A DNA stretch of 60,644 nucleotides from an uncultured Stomatobaculum sp. (GCF_937924975.1 NZ_CALEYG010000037.1:1-60644), one strand, 5' to 3'. Counted from the stretch's first letter, positions 49,123 through 57,846 are shown. The notes: a model not told the origin generated them from the sequence alone. Translations and numbers: made by a program.

Positions 49123-49151
49123 CCCCTACAATCCTCTTCAGACTGTAGGGG
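49123..49151 (-). terminator. Attenuator-like terminator between SCIFF and scfB
   Basis: CCCCTACA pairs with TGTAGGGG around 13 bases, followed on the minus strand by TTCTTATCTT, an imperfect T-run. Another small stem (CCCG/CGGG) precedes it, near 49156-49172. It probably lets most transcripts end after the peptide gene while some continue into the maturase. Confidence 0.7.
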
Positions 49152-49172
49152 TCTCCCGACGTCTCCGGGATC

Positions 49173-49319
49173 TTATCTGTTCTCGTTCTCGCAGCTCTGA
49201 TTTCCAACGGTGCAGGAAGTCTTGCACGCGGACTGGCAGGAAGTCTGGCACTCACCGCAACCACCGTGCGCCATGCTTGCCTTCAGAGGCTTCTCATTCA
49301 GCGTCATAACATGCTTCAT
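49173..49319 (-). CDS. scfA: SCIFF peptide precursor (six Cys in forty-five residues)
   Basis: 48 residues, too short for ordinary gene calling. It starts MKHVMTLNEKPLKASMAHGG and its core is CGECQTSCQSACKTSC followed by TVGNQSCENENR. The six Cys (21, 24, 28, 32, 36, 43) and the CQTSCQSACKTSC core are the family hallmarks. ScfB is known to link a Cys to a Thr in this core; the peptide is a ranthipeptide whose biological role is still poorly understood. AGGAGG stands nine bases before the ATG, and a strong promoter precedes it. No dedicated exporter or protease is adjacent. Confidence 0.95.
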   Translation of the reverse strand: MKHVMTLNEKPLKASMAHGGCGECQTSCQSACKTSCTVGNQSCENENR

Positions 49320-49352
49320 CTTCTTAATCCTCCTCTCCGTGATACTGAAAAA

Positions 49353-49381
49353 AGTATAGCATACGAAAAATTACTTGACAA
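49353..49381 (-). promoter_or_regulatory. Promoter of the SCIFF gene
   Basis: Read on the minus strand: -35 TTGTCA (49376-49381), 17-bp spacer, perfect -10 TATACT (49353-49358). It overlaps the stop codon of the upstream CNNM/CBS gene. Confidence 0.8.
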
Positions 49382-50639
49382 CGGATTTCTCCGGTGTCAA
49401 AGAGAGCTTCACCTCGGCAATCCGGGTCTGCTCCATGCGCGTGACCGTGAAGCTGATACCGCCTTTCGTCACGCACTCTCCTTCCTTCGGAAAGTGTTCG
49501 AGCTGCTCGAGCACATAGCCGCCGATCGACTCATAGTCCTCCGAGGCGAGGTGCAACTGCAGGACCTCGTTCACATCGTCAATCTTCACATTGCCCTCGA
49601 TGAGATAGGTGTTCGGGGCGATGCGCCGTATGCTCTTCTCCTCGTCGCGGTCGTATTCGTCGCGGATTTCCCCTACAATCTCCTCGAGAATATCCTCCAT
49701 CGTGACCATGCCGGCCGTCACGCCGTATTCATCGAGCACAATCGCGAGATTCGTATAATTTTTCCGCATCTCGACCATGAGTTCCGAAGTCTTTTTCTGC
49801 TCATAGGTAAAGAGCGGCTTCCGCATGAGCTCCGCGATGCGGAAGGGCTTATCCTGCTCGCGGAACAAAAGATCCTTGATGTTCAGAATGCCCACGATGG
49901 TATCGGCGCTGTCTTTGTAGACCGGAATGCGCGTATACTTTTCCTCGCGCACCACTTCCATGAGCTCGTCGTAACCGGCCTCTACATCGATACAGGTCAT
50001 ATCGATGCGGGGAATCATGATGTCGCGCGCACTGCGGTCGCCGAAGTCAAACACATTGTCAATCATCTTCCGCTCGCTGTTCTCAAGCACACCGTCTTCA
50101 TGCCCGACCTGCACAATGGTCCGCAACTCCTCCGCGGTCATGAGTTCCCGCTTGCCGGGACGATCCGCGCCGAACAGCTTCATCACGAGCCGCGCCAGAT
50201 TGTTGACCACAAAGACCAGCGGCGTAAACAGCCACATCAGCATCTTGACAGGTCCTGCCGCGCGAAGTGCAAGATGCTCGGCATTGCGGCTTGCCATCGT
50301 CTTCGGCGCGACTTCACCGAAGACCAGCACGGCGAGGGTCAGGATGCCCGTCGCGACGCCGACCAGTTTGCTGCCGAAGAGCGAGAGGGTCACGGTCGTC
50401 GCGAGCGAGGAGGCATAGAGATTCACGACATTGTTGCCGATCAGAATGACCGAGAGCATTTTCTCGGGGTTCTGTAACACCGCGAGCAGGGTCATGGCAC
50501 GCTTGTCCCCCTGGCCCGCAAGGGTCCGGACGCGGATGCGGTTCACCGTGGTGAGCGCGGTCTCCGAAGAAGAAAACAGCGCCGAGAGCACAAGCAGGGC
50601 AATCAGCATACATAGTTCGACAAGATCCTGATGACTCAA
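49371..50639 (-). CDS. CNNM/CBS/CorC-domain membrane protein (hemolysin C-like)
   Basis: 422 aa: a CNNM transmembrane domain (1-190; ALFSSSETALTTVNR, FGEVAPKTMA), a pair of CBS domains (about 205-325; DIMIPRIDMTCIDVE, LAIVLDEYGVTAGMVT) and a C-terminal CorC/HlyC domain (about 340-420). Bacterial relatives export or regulate Mg2+ (or Co2+). Start TTG with GGAG seven bases before, overlapping the lspA-like stop. End of the ung-uppP-lspA run. Confidence 0.9.
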   Translation of the reverse strand: MSHQDLVELCMLIALLVLSALFSSSETALTTVNRIRVRTLAGQGDKRAMTLLAVLQNPEKMLSVILIGNNVVNLYASSLATTVTLSLFGSKLVGVATGILTLAVLVFGEVAPKTMASRNAEHLALRAAGPVKMLMWLFTPLVFVVNNLARLVMKLFGADRPGKRELMTAEELRTIVQVGHEDGVLENSERKMIDNVFDFGDRSARDIMIPRIDMTCIDVEAGYDELMEVVREEKYTRIPVYKDSADTIVGILNIKDLLFREQDKPFRIAELMRKPLFTYEQKKTSELMVEMRKNYTNLAIVLDEYGVTAGMVTMEDILEEIVGEIRDEYDRDEEKSIRRIAPNTYLIEGNVKIDDVNEVLQLHLASEDYESIGGYVLEQLEHFPKEGECVTKGGISFTVTRMEQTRIAEVKLSLTPEKSVVK

Positions 50640-51124
50640 TGTTTCACTCCTTTTGTTCCGATGCGCCGAAGGCCTCGCACAAGTTCCGTCGCCGACAGGA
50701 CAGACATACCGACGGCAATGTAGAGGTCTCCCAGATTAAAGACCAGATGGCGCAATTTTTTTGGCATAAACGAAAAATAATCAACCACATAGCCCCGGAA
50801 AAAGCGGTCAAACAAATTGCTCCCGCCGCCCGCAAGCACCAGCGCGAGCGCCGTCTTTTCGCTTCTCCGCCCGCGCTTCGGCAAGAGGCGCGAGAAGCGA
50901 AGCAGCACGAGGCTCTCGACCAGCAGCGGTCCGTATTTTACCACCTCCCGGCGTTTTTCCAGAAACCCGAACGGCAGGCCGTGATTCCGAAATTTTTTGA
51001 GCAGCAACACCGGTTTCCCGTCCGGCATTTCCCGCGGAAACGAGCTATCCGGCAGGCCCTCGATTGCGCTTTTTCCGATCAGATCGAGCGCCGTCAGACA
51101 GGCAATCAGGCGATAGTACCACAT
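50636..51124 (-). CDS. lspA: Signal peptidase II-like protein (divergent LspA)
   Basis: 162 aa with about four hydrophobic segments. LspA-like marks: an Asp-Lys pair in the first helix (LDLIGKSAIEG), the NHGLPFGF segment, and two blocks holding the presumed catalytic Asp residues: GGGSNLFDRFFRG and VFNLGDLYIAVG (usual GNxxDR and FNxAD). The fit is looser than in standard LspA, so this may be a paralogue. Typical LspA cuts lipoprotein signal peptides after lipid addition. The ATG and a GTG one codon upstream both overlap the uppP stop. Confidence 0.75.
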   Translation of the reverse strand: MWYYRLIACLTALDLIGKSAIEGLPDSSFPREMPDGKPVLLLKKFRNHGLPFGFLEKRREVVKYGPLLVESLVLLRFSRLLPKRGRRSEKTALALVLAGGGSNLFDRFFRGYVVDYFSFMPKKLRHLVFNLGDLYIAVGMSVLSATELVRGLRRIGTKGVKH

Positions 51125-51984
51125 CACGCCGCCCCCATGCTCCGCCCCATCAGCGTAGACATGATGTACCAGATCAGCACAATGACGCCCAGCACAATCC
51201 GGTAATAACCGAAGACCTTGAAGTCGTTTTTCTTAACCCAGCTCATCAGGAAGCGTATCGAGTACAGCGAGACCAGGAAGGCCACCGCCATGCCGAGCAC
51301 GAGGTAGAGAATCTCGGCATTGCCGAAGGGGATGCCGAATTTTATAAATTTTACAAACTTCAGGAGGCTCGCGCCGAACATAATCGGGATGCCGACAAAG
51401 AAGGAAAACTCTGCCGCCACCGCGCGGGAACAGCCGAGAAGCACTGCGCCGAGTATCGTGACGCCCGAGCGCGAGGTACCGGGAATCAGCGCAAGCACCT
51501 GAAACATGCCGATGTAGAGCGCGGTCTGGTAGTTGAGCTGCCACATTTTAGTAATCTGCGGCTTGCTCGTCTGATTCCGGTTCTCAATCAGAATGAAGAG
51601 AATACCGTAAACGACCAGCATAATCGAAACCACGAGGCCGTTGTAGAGATGGGCGTCCATCCAGTCGTCGAGAAGCTTTCCGAGTATCGCCGCCGGGATG
51701 CAGGCGACTATGATTTTACTCCAGAGCGTCAGCGCTACCCATCTCTGGTCGCCTCGTTTCGAGCGACTCAAGGGATTCAGCCGCTCAAAATAGAGCAGCA
51801 CGACTGCGAGAATCGCGCCGAGCTGAATCACAACGCGAAACATCTCCATGAATTCCGGCGATACATCCAGCTGAATCAATTTGTTGATCAAAATAAGGTG
51901 GCCGGTCGAACTGATGGGGAGCCACTCCGTGAACCCCTCCACCATGCCGAGCACTATGACTTTCAGGATTTCTATGATGCGCAT
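51124..51984 (-). CDS. uppP: Undecaprenyl-diphosphatase
   Basis: Recycles the C55 lipid carrier of wall synthesis; the BacA type, linked to bacitracin resistance when abundant. 286 aa, about eight helices; catalytic signatures EGFTEWLPISSTGHL and PGTSRSGVTI. Start with GGAG upstream. Coupled to the lspA-like gene. Confidence 0.96.
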   Translation of the reverse strand: MRIIEILKVIVLGMVEGFTEWLPISSTGHLILINKLIQLDVSPEFMEMFRVVIQLGAILAVVLLYFERLNPLSRSKRGDQRWVALTLWSKIIVACIPAAILGKLLDDWMDAHLYNGLVVSIMLVVYGILFILIENRNQTSKPQITKMWQLNYQTALYIGMFQVLALIPGTSRSGVTILGAVLLGCSRAVAAEFSFFVGIPIMFGASLLKFVKFIKFGIPFGNAEILYLVLGMAVAFLVSLYSIRFLMSWVKKNDFKVFGYYRIVLGVIVLIWYIMSTLMGRSMGAA

Positions 51985-52028
51985 GCGTCTTCTCTGTTCT
52001 CCTTTTTTTGTTATTCCGCCTTACGGCG

Positions 52029-52706
52029 TCATATATCTTCAATCTGCCAGTCAATCGGCGCTTCGCCGACCGACCGCAGGAATTCATTGGTCTTCCGGAA
52101 ATGCCCGCAGCCAAAGAAACCGCGGCTCGCCGAAAGCGGCGAGGGGTGGGGCGAAGTCAATACGAGATGTCTCGACGTGTCAAGCATCGGGAGCTTTTCC
52201 TGCGCGGGGCGTCCCCAGAGCAGAAAGACCAAGCGATGGTCCGACCGATTCGCCGCGGCGAGAATGGCATCTGTAAACTGTTCCCAACCCTGATTCCGGT
52301 GGGAAAAAGCCGCGTGGGCACGCACCGTGAGAACCGTGTTCAAAAGCAGTACACCCTGTTCCGCCCATTTTTTGAGATACCCGTTGTTCGGAATATAGCA
52401 GCCCAACTCGTCGTGCAGTTCGCGATAAATGTTCTTCAGCGAAGGCGGAATTACCGGTTGCGTCGGCAACACCGAAAAGGCGAGTCCGTGCGCCTGATTC
52501 GGCTCGTGGTAGGGGTCCTGCCCCAGAATCACGACGCGGACCTTTTCAAGCGGCGTCAGCGTCAGTGCCTCAAAAATCCGATCCGCCGCCGGGTACACCG
52601 TCCCCGTCCGGTATTCCTCTTCTATAAAGTGATACAGCTTCGCATAGTACGGCTTTTTAAACTCTGCCCGAAGCGCCGGGAGCCAGTCATTCTGAATGGC
52701 TGCCAC
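52029..52706 (-). CDS. ung: Uracil-DNA glycosylase
   Basis: Removes uracil from DNA in base-excision repair. 225 aa; the water-activating Asp in GQDPYHEPNQAHGLAFSV and the His in TSPHPSPLS are present (family 1 UDG). Start GTG with GTGAGG upstream. An extended -10 (TGCTATGAT, 52766-52774, minus) may be its promoter. It leads uppP and the lspA-like gene, with 44 bp to uppP. Confidence 0.97.
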   Translation of the reverse strand: MAAIQNDWLPALRAEFKKPYYAKLYHFIEEEYRTGTVYPAADRIFEALTLTPLEKVRVVILGQDPYHEPNQAHGLAFSVLPTQPVIPPSLKNIYRELHDELGCYIPNNGYLKKWAEQGVLLLNTVLTVRAHAAFSHRNQGWEQFTDAILAAANRSDHRLVFLLWGRPAQEKLPMLDTSRHLVLTSPHPSPLSASRGFFGCGHFRKTNEFLRSVGEAPIDWQIEDI

Positions 52707-52775
52707 AAAACCTCACCTTCCTCTCCTCGCGGTAACTATTTGTTTTTCTTTAAAAATATGCCTAAATCATAGCAT

Positions 52776-52819
52776 AAAACGAAACCCCCTGCGCGGCTTT
52801 TTTGCCGTGCAAGGGGTTT
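52776..52819 (-). terminator. Terminator of rpmG
   Basis: AAACCCCTTGCACGGC pairs with GCCGCGCAGGGGGTTT (minor mismatches) around AAAAAA, followed by CGTTTTA on the minus strand, right after the rpmG stop. Confidence 0.85.
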
Positions 52820-52828
52820 GTTTCGCAC

Positions 52829-52990
52829 TCAGCGCACTTCCCGGTGCAGCGTATAGCGCCGAAGTCTCGGGCAATACTTCATTGCCTCCATGCGCTCCGG
52901 GTGGAGTTTCTTGTTCTTCGTAGTGGTATAGTTCCGATCCCCGCACTCCGTGCAGGCAAGGGTGACGCGCGTTCTTCCTGAATTTGCCAT
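52829..52990 (-). CDS. rpmG: Ribosomal protein L33
   Basis: 53 aa, MANSGRTRVTLACTECGDRN at the start. One zinc-type pair CTEC is intact; the second pair is reduced to KYCPRLRRYT (only the first Cys), a form I also associate with other Clostridia. The longer open frame upstream is not needed, since GAGAGGAG sits before this ATG. It has its own promoter, a structured leader of about 110 nt and a terminator, and is not joined to secE-nusG as in many Firmicutes. Confidence 0.95.
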   Translation of the reverse strand: MANSGRTRVTLACTECGDRNYTTTKNKKLHPERMEAMKYCPRLRRYTLHREVR

Positions 52991-53100
52991 GGCTTTTCTC
53001 CTCTCAGCAAAACGCTCCGGCAGTGCGCCGGAGCGGACACAGGATGTGGAACAGGGAGGCTCTTGCGACTTTGAGGCACTCGTATTTGCATCCTGTTTGC
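52991..53100 (-). promoter_or_regulatory. Structured leader of rpmG with terminator-like hairpin
   Basis: In the minus-strand RNA, ACAGGATG near the 5' end can pair with CATCCTGT about 50 bases later. Just before the ribosome-binding site, CGCTCCGGC pairs perfectly with GCCGGAGCG (53013-53035) and is followed by TTTT. The second stem could stop transcription or mask translation. No known L33 leader family is recognised, so it may be a new ribosomal-protein leader. Confidence 0.5.
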
Positions 53101-53106
53101 ATATTG

Positions 53107-53135
53107 ATAGTAGCAAAGCCTTACTCGGCTGTCAA
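53107..53135 (-). promoter_or_regulatory. Promoter of rpmG
   Basis: Read on the minus strand: perfect -35 TTGACA (53130-53135), 17-bp spacer, -10 TACTAT (53107-53112). It lies directly after the rRNA methyltransferase stop. Confidence 0.8.
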
Positions 53136-53148
53136 TCCGTGCGCGCCT

Positions 53149-54351
53149 TTATTTTTCGTCGAGCACCTGGAAAATGAAAAATTTGAGGTAATAGGTTTCC
53201 CCGGCCGCCCAGAGAATCGGGTGATCCGGTGCCTGCGTGGAAAAGTACACCTGGCGAAGGCGCTTTCTTGCGCCGCGCGCCGCTTCCTGAAGGGTTCTCG
53301 CAAACAGCTCCTGATCCATGAAGTGCGAGCAGGAACAGGTCGCCAAAAAGCCGCCGTCCTTCACAAGCTTCATCCCGCGGAGGTTAATGTCCCGATAGCC
53401 CTTGACCGCGCGCTTAATCGTCTCGCGCGACTTGGTAAAGGCCGGGGGATCCAGAATTACAAGTTCAAAGCGCTCTTTCGCGGCCTCCAGTTTCGGCAGC
53501 AACTCAAACACATCCGCGGTCTCAAAGCGCACGCGCGCCGAGAGTCCGTTTAACGCAGCATTCTCGGTGGCCTGCGAAACGCCGAGCGCCGAGGCATCGA
53601 CCCCCAGCACTTGCCGTGCGCCCGCAAGACCCGCGTTTAAAGCAAAGGAACCCGTGTGCGTGAAGCAGTCCAGCACTCTGGCGCCCGGCGCAAACCGCTG
53701 AATCGCGCGGCGATTCAGCTTCTGATCCAGAAAGAAACCTGTTTTCTGTCCCTCTGCGACATCCACGAGATAGCGAACGCCGTTTTCCCGAATCTCGACT
53801 TTCGTGTCAAAGGGCGCCGAGAGGAAGCCCTTATGCCGTTCCATCCCCTCTTTGAGCCGCTCCTTCGCATCGCTCCGCTCGAAGACGCCGCGTATCGGCA
53901 GTCCCTCGCCGGAGAGCACTTCGAGCAGGAGCCGGAGCACAGTCTCCTTCATCCTGTCCATGCCGAGCGCTAGGCTCTCGAGCACCAGGACATCGCCGAA
54001 TTTATCGACCGTGAGTCCCGGCATAAAATCTGCCTCCCCGAAAATCAGTCGGCAGGCCGAGGTGTCAATGACCTGCTTCCGGAGGCGCACGGCGTCCAGA
54101 AGGCGCTGTCTTAAGAACGCCTCGTCAATCTGCTGCTCCGCGTGCCGCGTCATCATGCGAACACGCAGCTTGGAGTGCATGTTCAGAAAACCATTGCCGA
54201 GCGGATAGCCGTCAAAATCCAGCACAGTCACGAGATCGCCGTTTGTAAAACCGCCCTCAATCCGCTCCACTTCGTTGTCATAAATCCAGGCGCCGCCGCT
54301 CTTAAAACTCCGGGCCGCTCCCTTTTTCACCGTTACCTTGCAGGGATACAT
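53149..54351 (-). CDS. RlmI-type rRNA (cytosine-C5) methyltransferase
   Basis: 400 aa: an N-terminal PUA domain (1-75), a middle region, and a SAM-dependent methyltransferase domain (about 200-390) with DCFTHTGSFAL, VILDPPAFTKS and TCSCSHFMDQELF. The family methylates C1962 of 23S rRNA in E. coli. AGGAGG before the ATG. Last of the cls-mscS-degV-rlmI run. Confidence 0.9.
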   Translation of the reverse strand: MYPCKVTVKKGAARSFKSGGAWIYDNEVERIEGGFTNGDLVTVLDFDGYPLGNGFLNMHSKLRVRMMTRHAEQQIDEAFLRQRLLDAVRLRKQVIDTSACRLIFGEADFMPGLTVDKFGDVLVLESLALGMDRMKETVLRLLLEVLSGEGLPIRGVFERSDAKERLKEGMERHKGFLSAPFDTKVEIRENGVRYLVDVAEGQKTGFFLDQKLNRRAIQRFAPGARVLDCFTHTGSFALNAGLAGARQVLGVDASALGVSQATENAALNGLSARVRFETADVFELLPKLEAAKERFELVILDPPAFTKSRETIKRAVKGYRDINLRGMKLVKDGGFLATCSCSHFMDQELFARTLQEAARGARKRLRQVYFSTQAPDHPILWAAGETYYLKFFIFQVLDEK

Positions 54352-54364
54352 GTTCCGTTCCTCC

Positions 54365-55237
54365 TCAGTTTCGCATGCCGGGTTCCCAGCGCACCGAGAC
54401 CCCCATGCCGAAAGCGTTCGGCCCCGTGTGGCAGGCGACGCTGTAGGACAGCGGGTCGTAGGTCACGGTCTCCTCCGGAAAGGCCGCCTTTCCGAGCGCC
54501 TGCCAGTCGGCGACATCGGCCGCCTCCAAGAAACTTCCGGTCTGGCCGACCCATATCTTTCTGCCCTCCGCGCGGAATTCCGCGGCTGCCTTGACAATCT
54601 CCTCGACTTCCCGCTTCTTGCAGTGCTTTGTGCCGCGGACCGTCGCAAACGGCTCGACCTTCTCTCCCTTGATGACCAGGAGCGGCTTAATGTTCAGAAT
54701 ACTGCCGACCGTGGCAGCCGCCCCCGAAATCCGGCCGCCGCGCTTCAGATATTTCAGATCCTCCACGCCGACATAGACAATCGAGAGAAAAGCGAGTTTT
54801 TCAATCTCTTCCTTCATCTCCTGCGCCGAGAGTCCTGCCTCCCGCATCGCGAGCGCATCCCGGATACTGTGCCGCATCGTAATCGAAATGCGGTGCGCAT
54901 CCGCAACCGCAACCCGGCCGTCGTACTCCTCGGCCAGCAGACACGCGGAAGCATAGGAGGCGCTGAGCCCCGAGGACATCGGAATAAAGAGCAGTTCCTC
55001 ATAGTCCTCGAGCACGCGGTCCCAGAGCGCCGCCATCTCGCCCGGTGAAGGCTGCGAAGTACGAAGCACCGTATCGCTCTGCAAAAGTTCGTAGAAGCGA
55101 TCCGGTGTGAGGTTCTTTCCCTCGTGATACACTTCCTCGCCCGCAATAAAGGGCATGGGCAGCACAAAAATACCGAGCTGCTCGGCCTCCGCCTGGGAAA
55201 TACCGCTGTTGGAATCTGTCACTATCGCTGTCTTCAT
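54365..55237 (-). CDS. DegV-family fatty-acid-binding protein
   Basis: 290 aa, the usual length. Family marks: AIVTDSNSGIS, RTSQPSPGEM (lipid head-group loop), IPMSSGLSASYASA, and YLKRGGRISG. DegV proteins (FakB type) present fatty acids to the kinase FakA; no fakA is present here. Neighbour of cardiolipin synthase, which fits lipid metabolism. GAGGAG before the ATG. Confidence 0.92.
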   Translation of the reverse strand: MKTAIVTDSNSGISQAEAEQLGIFVLPMPFIAGEEVYHEGKNLTPDRFYELLQSDTVLRTSQPSPGEMAALWDRVLEDYEELLFIPMSSGLSASYASACLLAEEYDGRVAVADAHRISITMRHSIRDALAMREAGLSAQEMKEEIEKLAFLSIVYVGVEDLKYLKRGGRISGAAATVGSILNIKPLLVIKGEKVEPFATVRGTKHCKKREVEEIVKAAAEFRAEGRKIWVGQTGSFLEAADVADWQALGKAAFPEETVTYDPLSYSVACHTGPNAFGMGVSVRWEPGMRN

Positions 55238-55240
55238 GAT

Positions 55241-56161
55241 TTACCTCTCCTCATTCTCGCCCACGGCGCGGTAGGGCTGTGCGGGCGGGGAAATGTGTTC
55301 CTGTTGAAACGCTTTCGCAATGCGCTCCGTGAGCGCAAAGTTTAAGTTCCAGTAATCCGGGTTCTTACACCAGACCCGAAGTGTAAAGAGCAGGCCCTTT
55401 TCCTGCAGTTCCGTGAGTGCGACAAAGGGCGCCGCGACGGCGTCCGGCGGCTGTAGAACCGCGCTCTCCGCCGCAATCGCCGCCCGTAAAATCTCTTTGA
55501 CGTGTTCGGGATCCTCGTTCCGCCCGACCAGAAAGGTGAGATCCAGACGGCGCTTTGCCATGGAGCTGTAGTTCGTGATGTTCGCATTCATCAGGCTGCC
55601 GTTCGGCACCGTGATCTTCTTGTTATCGATGCCGACCAGAATCGTGTAAAAGAGTCCGATTTCTTCAACCGTACCGCCGACCTGCGCTGCCTCGATATAA
55701 TCGCCGATTGCAAACGGACGCGTGAGCGTCAGCATAATGCCACCCGCGAGGTTCGAGAGCGCGCCCTGCATCGCGAGCCCTAAGGTCACACCGGTCGAAG
55801 CGACGACCGCCGTGACCGAAGCCATCGGGATGCCGAGCACCGCAATGACCGCGAGCACCAGCAGTGCGTAGAGCGCCGTCCGGGTCGCATTCAGGAGGAA
55901 GCGCCGCATGGTTCTGTCCATCGGCAGCTGCATCTTCGATCTGAGCGAGAGTCCCAGAATCTTCCGGATGAGGCGCGTGCCGATCCACCAGAGCAGCGCG
56001 GCAAAGACTACGCGGAGCAGCATCCCCCAGAGCATTTCCCCCGTTCCGGGTTTCCAGAGCACATTGTGCCAGAACCACTGCACAAAGGTCACATGCTCGG
56101 TCACCTTCTCCGTGACCGCCTCCGAGACCGCATTCGAAACTTGTCCGACTTGATCTGTCAT
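55241..56161 (-). CDS. mscS: Small-conductance mechanosensitive channel (MscS family)
   Basis: 306 aa: three helices (about 48-70, 85-115, 120-150), the last pore-lining with many Ala/Gly (VVASTGVTLGLAMQGALSNLAGG), then the beta domain with the conserved PFAIGDYIE and VPNGSLMNANITNYS and the C-terminal alpha/beta vestibule. Relieves osmotic downshock. AGGAGG before the ATG. Confidence 0.94.
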   Translation of the reverse strand: MTDQVGQVSNAVSEAVTEKVTEHVTFVQWFWHNVLWKPGTGEMLWGMLLRVVFAALLWWIGTRLIRKILGLSLRSKMQLPMDRTMRRFLLNATRTALYALLVLAVIAVLGIPMASVTAVVASTGVTLGLAMQGALSNLAGGIMLTLTRPFAIGDYIEAAQVGGTVEEIGLFYTILVGIDNKKITVPNGSLMNANITNYSSMAKRRLDLTFLVGRNEDPEHVKEILRAAIAAESAVLQPPDAVAAPFVALTELQEKGLLFTLRVWCKNPDYWNLNFALTERIAKAFQQEHISPPAQPYRAVGENEER

Positions 56162-56171
56162 GATTGCCTCC

Positions 56172-57734
56172 TCAAAGTAGCGGCGAAATCAGGCGGAGCA
56201 GACAGTGCTCTGCCCGCTGAAACAGCGTTCTGCCGTGGAGATACCGCTCCGTGACCTCGCGGCACTGCGGGAAGGTATCCAGAAAACACTGCTTGATGTC
56301 GAGAACCGCATGATAGCGATAAAAGAGGACGCCGTTCTCAAAGTGGTGGTAGAGCGAACGGAAGTCTAAGTTGATGGTCCCGCAGGTCGCAATTTCATCG
56401 TCCGCGACACATTGCTTCGCGTGCATGAAGCCCGGTGTGTATTCGTAAATCCGGACACCCGCGCGCGAGAGCACATTGTAGTAGGAGCGCGTCGCCTGGT
56501 AGACCATCTTCTTGTCCGGAATGCCGGGCGTTATGATGCGCACATCCACGCCCCGCTTTGCCGCGAGGCAGAAAGCCTGACTCATCTCGTCCGTGATAAT
56601 GAGATACGGTGTCATGAAGTAGACATAGCGCTTCGCGTGGTTTACGAGGTTCATGTACACATTTTCGCCCGTCTGCTCGTGGTCCAGCGGCGAATCCGCA
56701 TAAGGCTGGCAGTAGCCGGGTTCCGCCGCGCAGTAGTCCGGCAGCGCGAGGTATTCCTCGAACTTCTCAACCTCTCCCCCGCCCTTCCGAATCGCATTCC
56801 AGTTCTCGAGGAAGATGCCGGTCAGGCTGCGCACCGCCTCTCCGGTCAGGCGTATGCCCGTGTCAAACCAGTGCCCGTAAGGATGCGTGATGTTAAAATA
56901 TTCTTCGGCCAGATTGTAGCCGCCGGTAAAGCCTACCTTTCCGTCGATCACCGTAATTTTCCGGTGATCCCGGTGATCCAGAAACGCATTGAAAAAGGGG
57001 GTCATCGGATTAAAGACTCTCGTATGGATGCCGGCCGCCTCCATGCGCCGGATAAAATCGTGGTCGATGAACCAGATGCTGCCGATGTCGTCATAGAAAA
57101 GCCGGACCTCCACCCCTGCGGCCGCGCGCGCCGAGAGGACCTCGAAGAGGCGCTCAAACGCGCTCTTCTCCTCAATCGCGTGGTACTCCATGAAGATGAA
57201 ACGCTCTGCCTTTTTGAGCGCCTCCAGTTGCGCCGCAAAGGCTTCCTCCGCCGTCGGATAAAAACAGATGTCGGTGTCGCGGTACACCGGATAGCCGAGC
57301 CGGTCCGAGAGGTAGCGGAACTGGTTTGCGATGCCGTAGTCCACAGTCTCGAGTTCCTCTAAAATACCGCCCTGCTGCGGCATGGCCGGAAACAAGCGCT
57401 CCTCGATTTTCTCATAGCGCAGCCGCATGCGGTGGGTCGCGCCGTTAAAGCCGATTAAGAGATACAGCGGAACGCCGAAAAACGGCGCCGCGGCGATCAG
57501 CAAAATCCAGGGCATTTTCATCGCGGCGTTGATATGCCGCCCGTAAATTCCGAGCACCAGAATGAACGCGAGGGTGTGAATCAGAACCGGAATCCAGGGG
57601 TAATCGCCCGTCAGATCCCGAATCATCACATAGAGCCAGATTAACTCAAGCAGAATTGCGAAGACCGCAAACAAGCCGCGCTTGATGCCGTTTCGCACCT
57701 CTGTTTTTCGCTCCACCCGCATTGCCCGTCTCAT
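56172..57734 (-). CDS. cls: Cardiolipin synthase
   Basis: Joins two phosphatidylglycerols into cardiolipin. From the chosen ATG 520 aa: two N-terminal helices, then two phospholipase D motifs: HRDHRKITVIDGKVGFTGG and HAKQCVADDEIATCG. The first has HRDHRK where HxK is HRK; the second has HAK and an extra Asp. A GTG 28 codons upstream keeps the frame open, but the best promoter (-10 TACACT at 57778) lies inside that stretch, so the ATG at 57734 with GGGAG nearby is preferred. Confidence 0.94.
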   Translation of the reverse strand: MRRAMRVERKTEVRNGIKRGLFAVFAILLELIWLYVMIRDLTGDYPWIPVLIHTLAFILVLGIYGRHINAAMKMPWILLIAAAPFFGVPLYLLIGFNGATHRMRLRYEKIEERLFPAMPQQGGILEELETVDYGIANQFRYLSDRLGYPVYRDTDICFYPTAEEAFAAQLEALKKAERFIFMEYHAIEEKSAFERLFEVLSARAAAGVEVRLFYDDIGSIWFIDHDFIRRMEAAGIHTRVFNPMTPFFNAFLDHRDHRKITVIDGKVGFTGGYNLAEEYFNITHPYGHWFDTGIRLTGEAVRSLTGIFLENWNAIRKGGGEVEKFEEYLALPDYCAAEPGYCQPYADSPLDHEQTGENVYMNLVNHAKRYVYFMTPYLIITDEMSQAFCLAAKRGVDVRIITPGIPDKKMVYQATRSYYNVLSRAGVRIYEYTPGFMHAKQCVADDEIATCGTINLDFRSLYHHFENGVLFYRYHAVLDIKQCFLDTFPQCREVTERYLHGRTLFQRAEHCLLRLISPLL

Positions 57735-57777
57735 CTCTCCCTGTATCCTTTCCGTCGTTTGAAGAAATTGTTCTCTC

Positions 57778-57806
57778 AGTGTAACACGAGAGGCCCTTCT
57801 TGTCGC
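57778..57806 (-). promoter_or_regulatory. Promoter of the cls-mscS-degV operon
   Basis: Read on the minus strand: -35 GCGACA (57801-57806), 17-bp spacer, -10 TACACT (57778-57783). Confidence 0.5.
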
Positions 57807-57846
57807 GTTTTTATGCACTTCCGCCCCGCATTGTAAGCAAGTCTGT

